Shown here piece after piece: positions 27,601 through 42,092 of a DNA stretch of 64,000 nucleotides. The translations under genes were made by a program, and so were the position numbers. Origin of the DNA: Eremophila alpestris peregrina. Lineage: Eukaryota; Chordata; Aves; Passeriformes; Alaudidae. The DNA lies in assembly GCA_009792885.1 (NCBI GenBank), contig WMCF01000031.1, positions 2,395,437-2,459,436 of the forward strand. The letters are read 5' to 3'. Below the pieces are notes generated by a model. The model had not been told where the DNA came from. It ran no database searches and saw only the letters and a list, made by a program, of their open reading frames with translations. Each line of letters opens with the position of its first letter. Within the stretch, counting starts at the first letter, position 1.

Positions 27601-30600
27601 ACCACAGCAGCTACCCCAAAATGGAAAGCCCAGCCTGAGCTGCCATCACTTGGTGGGATGTGGGCCACCTTTCATCAGGAAACCTCACTGAGCTATCACC
27701 TGTACCATGTCTCAGACACAGCTCTGCTCAGGCCATGGCAGTGCAACAGTTCAAATGCAGGAACACTTTGCCTCAGCTAGGAAAAACACAAAGAAAAAAT
27801 CAGAAGAAAACTAAAGTCAGAGGTAGGGGAAAAAAAGCCAACTAGAAGCTTTTATTATCCTTTTTCTTGAGTTCTATACTACTCTCCCCCACCTCTGAAA
27901 TGGTTCTGGAACTCTCACAAACACATTAAAAAGACAGAAGCATACATGAGTCCTTGTCCCAGAGGCACAAAACAGAACTGGGTCAGAAAACTGGGAAACA
28001 TCTGACTTGCTGAGGCCAACACAATCAGGCAAAAAATGAAGTTTTGATTGGAATGTGGCCATGCTGGCCCAAAGCAGTTATCTCCTACACTGACTTCAGT
28101 ACTGATGCCTTGAGCAACAGCAGTATCACGTTCCACATTTTGAAGAGGACATGCTTGGTTTCATCCTCCACACTGCACATCCACAGTGCCCTTCTCAACC
28201 CAGCAGCAAAGAGGAAAAACCTTTCATAACCTTTTCCTGAGCTTAACTAAAAATCACCTTGATTCTGTCAACAGAATCATGAGCAGGGATGACAAAATGT
28301 CATCTAAGAGCAGGCACTTGACCTTCCTGTCTTGCAATATCTGAGTGCACCTCCCCAGGTACTGCCATTCCTGTGACACCATGCACTGAGTATGAACAGA
28401 GCCCTGAGCCTCTGCTCCCCTCCATTTACATCAATCAATTTTGAATACCACAAGTATCTTAAGATAAGATGAATTCTAGAACAGTTAACCCTGCACTGCT
28501 TTTACATATTCAAAAATTTACACTGCTTCTCTGCTGCTAGAAAGAGTCCCAGAGACAAAAATGTTCAGGTCTGCTCCTATTCACTGTTATTCTGTGATGG
28601 GCTTCTCAGTCCTTTTTTCTAATTTTTCTCTCCCATACAAGGAAAGGAGACAAGATTTATTCCCCAAAACTGTTCAAACAAGACAGAATGAACAGAGGAA
28701 GACAAAGCAGTGTGCATGCAGCAGAAGTGCATAAACACAGAGGTGAAAGCACCAGGGTGGGACCCTGCTGGGAGACAGCACAAGAGCTATTAACACCACA
28801 CAGTGCAAACCATGTTTAGACAAACCCTGAGGATACACATCTGGATGGTATTGACAGAAGTGACCTTGCTACAAAAGCAGGGATATCACCAGCTCTCCAG
28901 TATTGCAGGAGATGTCCCAAGTAAATAACAGCCCTGTTTCCATTTGTATTATATAAACTGAAATAATTCAACAACCTTCCAATAATGTATTTCATATTTC
29001 ACAATCACTACCCTCTCTACATCATGGGAAATTCAAAACCAGCATTCATTTTAAAGGCTATGTATTTCACAGAAGAAGAAGAAACTGAGACCCAGACTGT
29101 CAGGAGATTATTCCCCAGTGCTTCAGTGCCTGCAGTCAGCCTGAGCTAACATGGCACACTGGTGGTCAGCACCAGCACTAAGTCTGAAATGCATCAGTAT
29201 CTGGCAAACAGACTCCTGTCTCTTCCATCATCTGAAGAGAAGATTCTGGTTCTTTAACTTTTCAGGCCACTGAAGAGCCCAGCTGAAAAAGTTTATTCTT
29301 TCTGTGTGGCAGATTTTGTGAAATGTCCCACAAATGGAAGGTTGCCTCTGGAACTCATTTATCAGGAATTTCAGCAATGCTCTACACAGATGTTGCATAT
29401 CACTTTAGGCTCCTGCTAAAAGTCAAAATGTTGTTGAACTCAAACATGAAGGATTAACTCCACTGGACTTTAAACTGCAGAATTCCCATGAACATTGACC
29501 GTAATTCCCTCTCATGGCAATGAGAGTATCACAACATCCAGCAGTGAAACTACCAAAGCAAGAAACTTGACAGTCCCCTGAAGTTCACTGGCACGATGTG
29601 CCTGGCCAGGGCCCTGGAGGCTGCACCTTATCCTCTTCCCCTCACACTTTTTTCCCCACAATTCAGCTGAAAGCCCCAAAGCACTTAAGATTCTATCAAT
29701 TCTCTTAAATTCTCAACATCAGCTATTATTTCTGCAGAGTTTCTAATCTCCTTCAACATTTTCAACAGCATTCTCTCTGGTTCTTCACTGCCCACCTACC
29801 TTAGCATGTGATGCCCAACATCCATCTCCTTCAGTAAGTGCCTGAAGCACTCAGAGTCCCATTTAGCAGCTGTGAAAAGCCAGTTCTTCAACCACAAGCA
29901 AGAGCCATTTCTTTCTTACCTTTCACAACAACCTTCTCCAACCGTCAAATACAATTCACAGGAGCTCTGCCTCAGAGTTTTTATTACAGCCTCTTTCAAT
30001 CAAAGGCACTGGGCCAAAATAAACCACCTCACTGACTAGTCCTGCATCTTGCAGTCCATCACTGCTATTCTAAGCATGATTAGGCACTGTGTCCTAGGGA
30101 TTGCTCATTTTAAGAGATGTATATAGGGACAGGGCAACAAAGTGAGATTCTTGACTACTTCAGTGTTTCTCAGAGAGCCTGAGAAACAGTCATGTACAGA
30201 AACTGCCCCAATGGCATCCATCAACAGATGCAGAGACACATGTTTATCTTCTTTACAAGAAGCTTTCCAAGCTGTAAGTGTTTGGGTTATTTGTAGAGCC
30301 TCAGCTTCAATTCCATGAAGCCTAATCTAAATTTTTGCTGAAGTTGCTGTATTAACAGCAGCTTCTTTCCTCCTGGGAAGAATCAACACAATCACCTCTT
30401 GGACTCTTTAATACGGGCTAATAACAAAGGAATGAAAAAAGCAAACTACAAAGGAGACAAGAACCCAGCTTAGAGAAGTCCTTGTTTTTTAGCTGGCAAA
30501 CAAATAAAAACTCTGGATCTACAAAGGTAGATTAAGTATTTCAGACACTTATTTTTTATTCCTACATGGTGAGGAAAGGCTTTTCCAATGGATTGAAGTC

Positions 30601-32412
30601 CCTCAGTTCAATCCTAAAATTAATATGAACCTTTCAAGTATTTTCTACTCTTTCAGATCATCCATTTGCTTTTTAAAAACCTTTTTCTCAGAAAAGTACA
30701 AGAAGTTCTTTAGTCTCCAAACTGAAGCCAGCTCTACATACACTCGTAGGTCAGATCTCAAACTCTGCTTTTCTCTACATGGACAGTAAGAAAAGTGTGG
30801 CTGTTGTAAGAAGCACAAATCCTAAAGGAGTGTCCCAGCCATGTGAATGTGAGCTGGAAAACACAGCACCATTCTGTACATTTTCTTCCAACCCATTTTG
30901 ACTGTCTGTTGTACACACACAAGTTTGTCTCACAAAGCCTCTTCAGTCCTTTTTGTGGCTCACCAGCTCACTCACTTTACAGAGGTCCTTCTTGGGAAAA
31001 CCATTTTTCTTCTTTGCACCCTTGCTGCTGATCTCCATGTTAATTAATCAATAGATGAGGTTCACTATAGGCCATCACTCCTTGTTACTGCACAGCTCAC
31101 CACGGTGCTGGTGTGTCCATCTGCTGTGCTGCTGGGGCTGCCTGGTGCCACAGATCTGCTGGCCAGCTCCAGGGCAGGCAGCCAAAGAGCTGCTGGCCTT
31201 CAGCAGCATCATCCTTCTCCCTTAAAAATGCCACAGCCTTCTCCCCCAAACACACAGCAACTGCTCTCCAGCTGAGCCAGCCAAATCACTCCACTCCCTG
31301 AGCATGAAGATGTATCCTGAGCTTTGAAACAAAACGTTTTTGCACTTGAAGGATGTCAGGGGTTACCTACAGAAACCTGCCCAAATATTTCCCTGGGATG
31401 TCCAACAGCCAAGCACAACAACAGCAGTCATTCTGACAGACTCACAGGCCAGGACCAGCTGCCTACAGCAAAGAGCCATTTTCTCGGTCAAAAGAGGGGC
31501 TTTACAAGTTATTAAGTAGTGGTTAAACAATACCCAGAAAACTATTTTGTTTTAAAGATGATTTGATGTAGACAAAATAAATCACTGTGTAGCCCTAGTT
31601 TTACTGACTTAATTACTTCTAAGTTTTTTTCCTATTTTATTGGGTAACATTTTCAAAAGGCCTCAAGTTCTCCTGGTATTCCTCTCACCAGCATAAGCAG
31701 ATACGCATCTGGAAAAAACACAACCAAATTATTTTGCTTATAATAACAACCAAATAAACCTTATGGAAACAGATTTCATCTACTATGCACAGGAAAGTGT
31801 GAATAGTGAAACAATGATCTATGGGGATGATGAAAGATGGAGCAAAGTGTTTTTGAACCAGTTTCCACAGAAGCATGAAAGGACACAAGATTTGTGCTGC
31901 AGCCAACAGCAAACCCCTCACTAGAACACATCACCACCTCCTGATGTGCCTGATTCCTCAGTATGGTAATGCAAAAATAACATGGCTGCATCACAGTGAT
32001 ACAGTAGGAGAATCATACACCTTGGATGTTTTGTCCTATTTTAACATAAAGGATTTTCCATTAGACAAGGACAGTCTTTCAGTGGTAGAGTAGTATTTCA
32101 TGGGGGAAAAAAAAAAATCAGCTTTTCAGTTTCCAAATAGAAAAAAAAAAGCATTTCCAGATATCCTTTTGAAAAAGGACCACAGAGACCAATTCTGTTG
32201 TCTACTTCAGAGATCTTTAAAAGATATTTCGTAATTTCAAGCCAAAGCACATCGCTCTGTCATGGGAAGAAGAAAGAAAGGGGAAAACAATTTAATTTCC
32301 TCTGCTCATCTGAACACGCATCAAGTGAGCCTTTCAACAACCTCATAAAAATGTGCAAGGCAGACAGAAAATAATTTAGGATGCATTTAGAATTTATTGA
32401 CTTGGCCTGGTC

Positions 32413-32430
32413 ATACGTTTGATAACGTAT
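32413..32430. repeat. Perfect 7-bp inverted repeat with 4-bp loop
   Basis: ATACGTT (32413-32419), loop TGAT, AACGTAT (32424-32430). Each arm carries a CpG in a CpG-poor intron, so it could be a palindromic factor-binding site or coincidence. Confidence 0.6.
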
Positions 32431-35400
32431 CTTGCTGTTGGTATGGCAAGTGGGGAAAATAAAATTAAAGCTGATCTGTGAAAACTGGCAGGCTTAGCTT
32501 TAAAGGGATCTTCAAACCATACCAAAACAAAAAATACCTGATCTCTCTTTGGAAAATACATTCAAATGGCTCCAAATTAGCCATATTTATTGCAAAATAA
32601 TTTCCTGAAGAAGAAATGGGCTACAAAACCACTCACAGTGGTAGGTATGAGAGATTGAGCACTTCAAGATTAATCACTGGCCCTCTGCTCCTACCATTCC
32701 ACATGGCCAGTGTAAGCTCCCTCCACAGGAGAAGCTTTATTTCAGAACTGCTACCTGAGAGAAGCCCAGTATTTTACATTTTCCCTCCATCAGTTTGATT
32801 CTGCCTTATTTAGTACTTCCTGCTTGAACAAAGTCCCAGTATTTTGTCTGGAGGTGAGGGGGAGATGTTAATTTACAGGGAAAGGGGAGGGCGGTTTGAG
32901 CCAAGAAGAGCTTGTCAAGCATGGATATATGAACTTTAGCTTTCTGTTACACAACAATTCATCCTTTCCCCAATCCTTCCCCATCACACAGCCAGATGTT
33001 GCCAACTTTGTCAGCATGACTTCTGCAATGATGGCTGTATGTGGCAAGGGACTGTGCCACCACCTGCCACTGAGAAGGTATCTGCATCTCTTAAGGACAC
33101 TCAGTACTTGCTTGAATTATTTGTAACTCTGGTGGTTCTACCAAAGGGCTTCAGAAACACAATCTTAAGAGTACTCTCAAGCCTGAAGTGGAAAAATATA
33201 TTAGATGTGAGATGCCTCCATTTCTCTGTGGTTTTTTAACTCTTCAAACTTAGGTCAACTTCCCTTCCCGACTTGGGAGAATTTTTGAACCCCAAGCTGC
33301 CAATAGCACACCAACCAAGGCATGCAAGCAGATCCCAGCTTGGACAGAAGATAAGAGTGCAAGAAAGTGCAGACACACTATTCAATCTCCTTAGCTTATG
33401 TCTGGAGTAAGTCATCTGAATTTGATTGTGTTTCAAGAGAAAATAACTGAAACACCCAGTGGGATTTTTAAAATTTACTTTTTAATACACTTGTGATAAG
33501 GGCTAGGGAAGAAGCCTCTTGTTGCAATGCCCTACAGCTACAGAGAAAACAATCCAACCTTTTACAAAATAAGAAACACAGCAGAAAACAAAACCAGCCA
33601 AAAGCTCTTCAAAATGATCAAACACAGTGTAACCTTGCAATCTACCTGTTGATTAAGGAAGAGTTTTGGGGTGCCTCCAAGTGTACAAAATTTCACTGAA
33701 AAAGCCACCACCTCAGCACTGAGTAGAGAACAGCAAAGCCTGTCTGGGTTCAGCACCAACCTCAGTGGCCTCTCCCCAGGATTATCTCTGTAGCCTCCCA
33801 TTCAATGGTGTTTAACACACCACAGCACACATTTTAGCTGCTAATTCAGCTCCCTGGTCAAAACAAGCAATAGTAGCTAACAAATCATCTCTCCCCAGAC
33901 CCTGATTTCAAGCCTAGGATCATTTATGCACAGCAGTGTTCACAAATTCATCTCCAGCAGCCCCTGGAACACAAAGCTCAGTAACCTGATATGGTTTCCA
34001 TGAGCCCAGATACAGAGATTGAAGGAAGGACCATTAAAACAAGACAAAAAAAGCAATGAAGTACAAGGGAGTCGATGATGTTTCAAGGCATGTAGCAAGT
34101 CTCTCCTACTGATCACTCTGCCTGTTCTTCAACTGAACCACAACTAAAAAGCCAATTTAATAAACATCTCTCATTTCAAAAGGCAGGACATCACCAGGCA
34201 CCAAGAAATGTTGCAGCTCAGCAAAAAGATAGTGCAGTGATCACTGGGTGGGTATAATAGAGGGATTATTTTACAATTACAGCAACAATGAGAAAGCAAT
34301 TTATACAGTAACACGCTGATGAACTGGCAAGCTCCTGTCCAAAGGGATTAAATGAAAGTCTGACACAGACAACAGACAGAAGAATGTCTTTAGCAAAAGG
34401 TTCATGCATTTCCCTAGACAGTCATATTTATAAGCAATGTCCCTTAAAGACAGTATCTTGCATTTAGACCTATTTTAGGTAACAGGCAAAATGCACAAGT
34501 AAGAAATAAAGTTCACTTTTAAAGAGAAGCAAAAGCATGTATGAAAAAGCTGGGTCAGTTTTCATTGCTTCAGAAAGCATACTTCAGTGGCCCCCAAAAT
34601 GCCTTCATTTCTTGGGTTAAAAATGGTCAAGGAACCTCAGAGGTAACACTGTTAGTTCTTGGGGAGCTCCTGCTGCAGCAGTGATTCTGACAGAATATTT
34701 CAGAAGCCCTCAGCAGGAATAATGGGGAAGCAATCATGAGAGAGGAAGCTAATCCAGGAACACTGTGTGGATGGACAGAATGGCTCACAGTGTCTCATGC
34801 CACTGAAGCAATACTCTCTGAAAAAGAGCTGCTTAACAGAATCAACTTGCAAGGATAACCTGCAGGTACATCAGGCTCCCTTCCAAAGCAGGGAACACCC
34901 AACCGAGAGGGAAAAAATCCCATACTTCAGAAGAGAAATTCGGATAGTTCAAAGGGAGGGCACATGAACATTTTTACAAACCACAGAGCTTTTAGCTCTG
35001 GTTGATTTATTAAATGGGTCGTCCTCCTTTTCCTATCACTTCAGGCAACAGTTGAATTATTCAATGAGCTCCAGTTGACTATGTTGTTTCTAAAACACTT
35101 GGGCTACCTCTGGGGAAGGAAGACAAGAGGCTAGGGGGAATAAAAACATGTTTCAAAGTTAAATTCTTTAACAGAAGTGGGTCCCATTCATTTAGAGAAG
35201 TCTCAGAAGCAGAGAGGAAGTCAAGCACTTCTGCAGGTTTCCTGGCTAAGGAAACATGTACCACAGGGAGAACTGGAGATGTGCAGCTCAGCTGCAAAGC
35301 TCACAACACAGGGACAGCCTTGCTGCTGCCATACCAGTCCAAGGTGATCCCCTTCTGCTCCCACAAACACGACTCACACTCCAGCCTCACTGACACTCAC

Positions 35401-38400
35401 CCTGTGTTTGAAACCAAACACGTGCTTTACCCTCTGAACTTCCCATCCCTAGCAGAACTAGCAGAAGAGTTTCTCCTGCAGCCCAGTTGAGAGAAAAGCA
35501 GTTTTCAGCCAGTCCTTCAGAGCTTATGAACTGCAGTACTTCTTTTTGCCAGCCCAAAGCAGAGTGACTCAAACTGGGCAGGGAGTACAAGAATGAAGCC
35601 AGTCTCTCAGTGAGGCAAATACCAACTCATCAGGCTCACAAAGTAACATTCCTCTGAAACACCATTTCTCACGGATCACCAGTTCCAGGACTTAACTTCA
35701 CACTGCCATTTAATTAATGAAAACACTGGGTGATGGTCATGTGAACAGAGGTTAGTTTTCAGATTTCAGCAACAGCTAAAGTGGTTGGTCATGCAGCAGC
35801 AGATGAGCTCTTACAAAACTATTTCTCATCTAGCAAAAAAGGTATTTGTTCCAGAGAAGGCTTGCTAGAAGAAAGCCTGTTGACAGGAGGGAATCCTGCT
35901 ATCATTTGTGCCTGCTCAGTAATTAGAGCTGGATGGAGGAAAACACTGGGATCCATCACCATCAGCCAAGACGAAATCAAATCAGGAAACTCATTAAAAA
36001 ATTAAAATAATCAAAAAAAGCAAAGGACCTGACAGCAAATCACTGAAGCTAAAACCAGACACAGTTCTTTACTACATAAAAATAAAAATTTAAAACCCCA
36101 AAACCTGTAGATAATTTACTCACATACAACATATTTTACTGCTGCTCCCAAACACTTGCAAATCACAAATGTATATTTCAAAATAGAATGAATTATTTAT
36201 GGATTCTTTAAAGATTACAAAAAATTTACAGGCACATAATCTACAAAGACTCAACCAGAGCATCCTGACCTGAGTAAATCAGAGGATTCCACATGCCAAC
36301 TGATGCTCAAATATAGAGATTAATACCTGAATGCATCATTGACAGCTGGTAAGAACTTTGGAAATGTAAAAAAGGTAAAAGTCAGCAAAACAATAGTCAG
36401 AACCAATAATCAGGGCCCCAGATCCAAGCCCTGTAAGTCTGCCAACCCTTCCACTTTTGTGGCCCAAGTACCAGTACTGGATATTGAATTCCCTCTCTTC
36501 ACCCCCAGCTGAGTAGAAGAAATAGCAGTATATACTCACTGGATTTATCTTCCCTGAAGAATTCCCATTTCTTTCACAGGTTGTCTTGAACCAAAACACT
36601 CCATCCCTTACTGCTGCACTGTCCTGAGTACCTCACTAACTCCTACATGGCTCTGATTACACAACAGCCAAAATCCTCTTCCAGTGATATCTTAATATTT
36701 CCTCCTGTGTCTTATTAAAACTTCTTCCCAGCTTCTTCTTTGGTTGCCATTTATCTTTTGTGCAGATGAAGTCTGTCCAACCCAGCAAGTCCAGGTTCTC
36801 CTGACTGCAGAAATAGGACTGATGCAGGAATTTTAAGTATGTGGGTTTAATTGGTGCATACTCATTGGGATAACTGTGAATGCAGTGTAAGAATTACTCA
36901 TTGCAGTGATTTCAAAAGGATACTTTAATAGCTTTTTGTAAAAAAGGAAGTTTGAGCTTCTGAATCACCTATGTAAAACAATCTAATCTGCCTATTTTTT
37001 TTTTAACTAAGAACAGTGTCTTTTTGTTGTATTCCAGTAAAGCTGCTTCATTGTAACTGAGCATATTGCACAATGCCATTTTTCAGCCTCTAGTGTCATT
37101 GGGAAATTCTCACTCGAGTAACTTCCATTCAATCCTAGCCAAGAGCATTAGAATTTGTATAAAGCTGACGTGCTTTACCCAGAGAACAGCACCCAACCAA
37201 TCCATTTCAAACAATCAATAAAGTTTACTATACAGACCCAAAATTCAATATTGAGGGCATATCTTTGAAGTAATCTAGAATATCATCCCTGGGAGAAAAC
37301 TACTCACTATAGCCACTTCATTTTAATTTTAATTTTGTGTTTGTTTTTTGTTTTTTTTTTAACAGGCAAACAAGATTATGACAGAAATTATGCAATAGAC
37401 AGAAAAGGGGCTTATCTGAAGTAAATACAGCCTCCTGTTTCCAACCAGCTGACAGCATTTGGTATTTCTCTCTCCTTCCCTCCCCCTCTTTAAGAGCAAC
37501 TTTTCTTGTTACAAATCAACTTTCAGAAGAGATTTTCAGGTGAGTGAAGACTCCCTTCTCAGTGTGGCCATTCTCATGGCACCACTGAGCAGGAAAATTG
37601 ATAGGACATGGTGCAAATTTGACAGTGAGCAGTTCAGACACCAAATGCTGCTTGAACTTGCACAAATTTTTTTTATCTTCACTTTTTGGAACACTAGGTA
37701 CATGATGAAGAGCAATGCAAGCTTGAGATGCACCAATCTGTAAGTTCAAAGCAACTTGGGAAGATTTATAGAGTTTTTATTCAATTAACTCCAATTTCCT
37801 CAGACTTTCAGAAACACCATCACACAACCTTGGGACAGCCCCTGGAGAAGTCTTGCATTAATCAAATGATGCAGCACCAGCAGATAAGGGGCTGCCAGTG
37901 GGTTTTTAGGGACAAAGAGCACAGGAGCATGAGTGATTCTTGTCCAAACCTCCTCTACAGAGCAATCCTCTCAGTAAGTTACAGGTGGTCACATTTTCTC
38001 CTGAAAGCCACCAGAGGAAGAACACTGAGGGCAGTGCTCTGGGGAGAAGGTGCCTCCCATCAGCCTGGGAACAGAGGAAGTTTCCTGTGAGAGCTCCCAG
38101 AAAAGCAAAGCAGAAGTGGCAGGATGTGCTGGCAGGGTGAACCTGAGCTCCTGCAGTATCCACAGCATTCACAGCTCTGCCTGCCTGACCTCTCAGGTAA
38201 CCATGGACTGCAGGCTACACCTGGCTGTGCAAATAACCATATCCATGGACACTGACATACACATACTACCAAATATTCAAATGAAAACTTTCTAACCATA
38301 AGCACAACCAGAAGTAGTCAGGACAGCAACCTGACACTGTCTCCAACAAGCTGCTTTAAACAGGAACATCAACACATTTATCTACAAATTCCTCCTGTTT

Positions 38401-41014
38401 ATTTTTTTACTATCCAGCAGAACAGGTCAGATGTCCCATGTTCATGCAAAAACTCCTACTGGCTGTACCTTGTGGGCAGTGTTGGCTACATATGTTTCAC
38501 TTGCCATGCCTCTTACCACCTACTGAATACACAGGGATCAGCATCTGGACTCCTCACTGCTGCTGGCAGCACAGACACAACAAAAGGTCCAACCTCCAGC
38601 CCTGGAGCCACAGGTGCTTCTGGCAGTGTGCTCTCATCTCAGCCCACATGGGGCACATATTGTTTACTTTGTCAAAATGTTCAGAGACATTTAACCTGCC
38701 CAAGGATTGTCCACTTGTCTGCCCACAGGGGAGAGGAATGAAATTAGTCGTTATAAAGAAAGAAAAAGAACCTCCTACAGCTCCTTTTCCTCTCTTCTCT
38801 GTGAGGAACATGCCCAACTGAAGTGATTCCAGCAGAGGCAAATACCCTGAGCCTTTAGCAGTAACATGAAGGGGAGTGAACAGGGGGCAACTCTCCAGGG
38901 TCTGGGTCCCTGAATATGCCTTTGCTCTTTACGTTGTTATCTAAGAAATCTAGATTCAAATCATCAGACTTCGTACTTCATCATTTCAGATTCTGGACAC
39001 AGAACTTTTGAAAATCACATAACCCACTGGAAAGAATAATTTTTGGTTGTCTTCTCCCGAACTTCAGAGAGTAAACTGACTGATGTTCTCACAGAGGTGG
39101 TCAACAACACACAGAATGCCACATTAGTTCCCCACAGCCAAGCTAACAGACTTTTCTTTAAAAAACACACTGGAGTAGGGTTCCCCAGGGCAAGAGCCAG
39201 TATGGAACCCTTCTTCAGCCTGATGATGGGCCCCCAAAGCTTGCCCTAACTCTTGGCAGCAAGATGAGCTTTACCCTTAAGAATGCGTGGGCTTTTTTAC
39301 TAATTTTTTCTGTTTAATAAAAACAAGACATACAAGATAGAAGGTGGAGAGAGGGAGGACAAAGCAAACAGTGTAGGATCCTTTTTTTAGATTTTTTTAT
39401 CTGTAAAAAAATAAACAGCTCCAGGGAGCCTTATGGCACAGGAGGTTCTAACTGTTCTCTGTAGACCTTCCAAGCACAAGAAAAGAAAAACAAAGACATT
39501 AATCTGGGCAGTAACAATGCCAATAACCACATTCCAAAAGCCATGGTGCAGTTAAGGTGCCTCACTGCTGCATCACCACCACAATACACCACAGCAGGTA
39601 AGAAATGTGGAATTGGAATTCTCCAAACCTACAGGAATAGAAATCTCACATCAATTCCAGGAAAAATCAGGGGGGAAAATAATCTTAACCTTTCTCCACT
39701 TGATTAGCACCTGTCACATTTAAAGGATGACAGAAAATACTCTTTCCATTCCCTTAAAATCTGGAAATTTTTCAGGGAGTATTTCCTCAGCAATGATCCT
39801 CCTGCACTTGGCTCACTAGTGTGCTGTCATTCCAAATGCCTCTGGAAACATCAGCAGGATCCAGATACCCCAATTAAAAGCTGGCATGTACTCAACTGCA
39901 CTGCTAACACCAAATGTTTATCCTCCAATTACTGTCCAACAAGTCCCTCAGCAAAGCTGCCCCTCCAGCACTGCCTTCTGCAACTGGCAATAGTCAATTT
40001 GGGACTTTTGTAATAGTTTCAAATAAATGTATCACTTTCCTAACGAACACAGTGAAGTTTTTCTAGGCATAGTACAATCAATTTCGTTCTCTTACTCATA
40101 AAAGCTCTTAAAACCTGTCTCCAAGGCCCTCCTAACACTCCAGCTATCTTTTATTAGATAAATGTAGATCCTAGGAACTTAATTGTTGTCCTTCTGATAC
40201 AACTGCCTCCTGTCTTCAACTCCCACAGTCAGAGCTGCTGAAGGAGACACTGCCATTAACTGAAGCCTCTTCTTCAATAAAACCCACAGCATGAAAAATG
40301 TAGAAATAGGTCACTTGGAAGAGGGAGGTCACAACCACACAGAATGTGCAACCAACACGCAGACCACGTACTGCAAAATAATGGTACACAAAGATGCTCA
40401 GCCTTTGCTACAGAGCTCTGCACATCTTTGCTCTGACTCACAGTTCATGAGGCTCACACAAAATGTCTGGTTAGGGAAGAGAACCAAGCTGAAGTTTGGA
40501 AGAGGCAGACAAAAGGAAAAAAGTCAACTCCTCCTACATATTTAGCAATGGAGCTAGCACAGACTCTGCACCCACTACAGTAGAAAAGGCCTATTCCACT
40601 TACTTGCTGTCACTTAATTCAAAACCAACTTATTTACATGAGATTTTCCTTAACAAACAACATTCAAGTGGAAGTCTAAGTAGTTTACTTGAAAAGACAA
40701 CAGGTAGCATTGAACTACAACATCTCCTAGAAGCTCAATGGATATGCCTAACAACCTTTCTTTTTTGAGTAGGTCACTTGAACAGAGGAGTTCTGGAAAC
40801 AAACAAAATACCACCAAAATCAGTATTCTGGTTCCTCTTTGTGGCATGAAACCAACTTCCACCATACTAACCCAGCTGACTGGTTTTACCAGCATCACCT
40901 GAGCTTAGCACCTATGATGTTTTAATTTACTTATTTTTCAATGGGCCATTCCTTGAATTTCTCAGCATCTTGGCATGCTTGGTGATTGTTTAAACATACT
41001 CACCAGGAGATATG

Positions 41015-41336
41015 CCAGCCTGGAAAGAGAAAAATCATGTGGGATCTTATTAGTGTAAATAAATACCTGACAGGATGGTGCAGGGAGGATGGAGTCAGTG
41101 GTGTACAGAGTAAGGACAAGAGGCTTTGGGCACAAACTCAGACACAGAAGGTTCTGTCTCAACACCAGACACTGTGAGAGTGACTGAGCACTGGCAGAGA
41201 TTGCCCTGGAGGGCTGCAGAGCATCTCTCCTTGGGGACATCCAGAAGCCACCAGCACGTGGCCCTTCCTGAGCAGGGGGTTGGACCAGATGACCTCCAGG
41301 GGTCCTATCAAACCTCAGCCACTTGGTGATTCTCTT
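41015..41336 (+). mobile_element. CR1 LINE, 5'-truncated 3' end
   Basis: The plus strand follows the CR1 3' region in order: CAGCCTGGAAAGAG, then ATAAATACCTGACAGGATGG, ACAAGAGGCTTTGGGCACAA, GTGACTGAGCACTGGCAGAG, and finally GGGGTTGGACCAGATGACCT and GGTGATTCTCTTG. This is the untranslated tail of the sauropsid chicken-repeat-1 element, cut short at the 5' end as most copies are. The copy is diverged, has small deletions and codes for nothing. It is antisense to ARVCF. Confidence 0.9.
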
Positions 41337-42030
41337 GCTCCAAAATACATTCTCCTGTTTTTGAAATTATAAATCTGCATTCCAGTTCCTCTCCAGACAC
41401 TCCCCACCTAAAGCAAACCAACAGGGAAAAACAAACCTCAAAGCCTTTTTGAATTACCTCCCCCACATTCAAACCTGCAGTGGCCATAAACTCATGCATA
41501 GTAATGACCAGCTTTACTTGGGGCTAAATAAACAGACTTCACTCAGCACCACTTTCTAACTGTGGCACAGAAGACTGTGAGTTTCCTTTTGCTCATCAGA
41601 CAGGCAAATAGATATAAAAATAAGTCTGGAACTTTGGAAGAGTTTGTCTTCTGGATGTCTACGCCATCCAAAACATATCTGTCCAAATAATTCATATGCC
41701 ATAATCTTAAGTGATACAAATTAAAAGAAGAAATATCTGTTCCACAGAGTTTAAAGCATCTCGCTGTATTTTCAGGCATGGTCTGAAAGCTACACCCCTC
41801 AAAACACCAGGAGCACTGATTTTCTCCCTCAGATAACCCCGAAGTTACATCCCCTGGTTTCCTCAGCAGAGAGCAGTATCCAGGAACTGTGACCTGTTTA
41901 CCTTTATCTCAGTAACAAAGTGTTGACAATCCCTCCGGAATTCATTCCTTTAAGGGAAGGAGCAAGAGTTCAACATTATCTCCAGGAGATGTGCTAAAGC
42001 CTGCCCAGTCTGTCTCATCTCCCCACTCCC

Positions 42031-42092
42031 CAGCTGGATTGGATGGCCTGGCAAAGCTGTCTCTGCCCACCTTCAGCCTCCTGTGATCCTGC
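42031..42092 (+). mobile_element. Possible CR1 terminal fragment
   Basis: CTGGATTGGATGGCCTGGCA followed by CCACCTTCAGCCTCCTGTGATCCTGC resembles the last 60 bp of CR1 (ggattggatgacct ... ttccaacct ... ctgtgattct). It lies about 700 bp beyond the clear CR1 copy, in the same orientation. Only the tail is recognisable. Confidence 0.4.

Noticed and set aside
38438..38821. 127-codon plus-strand frame with overlapping frames on both strands
   Set aside because: Several overlapping frames without any recognisable protein family indicate low stop density only.
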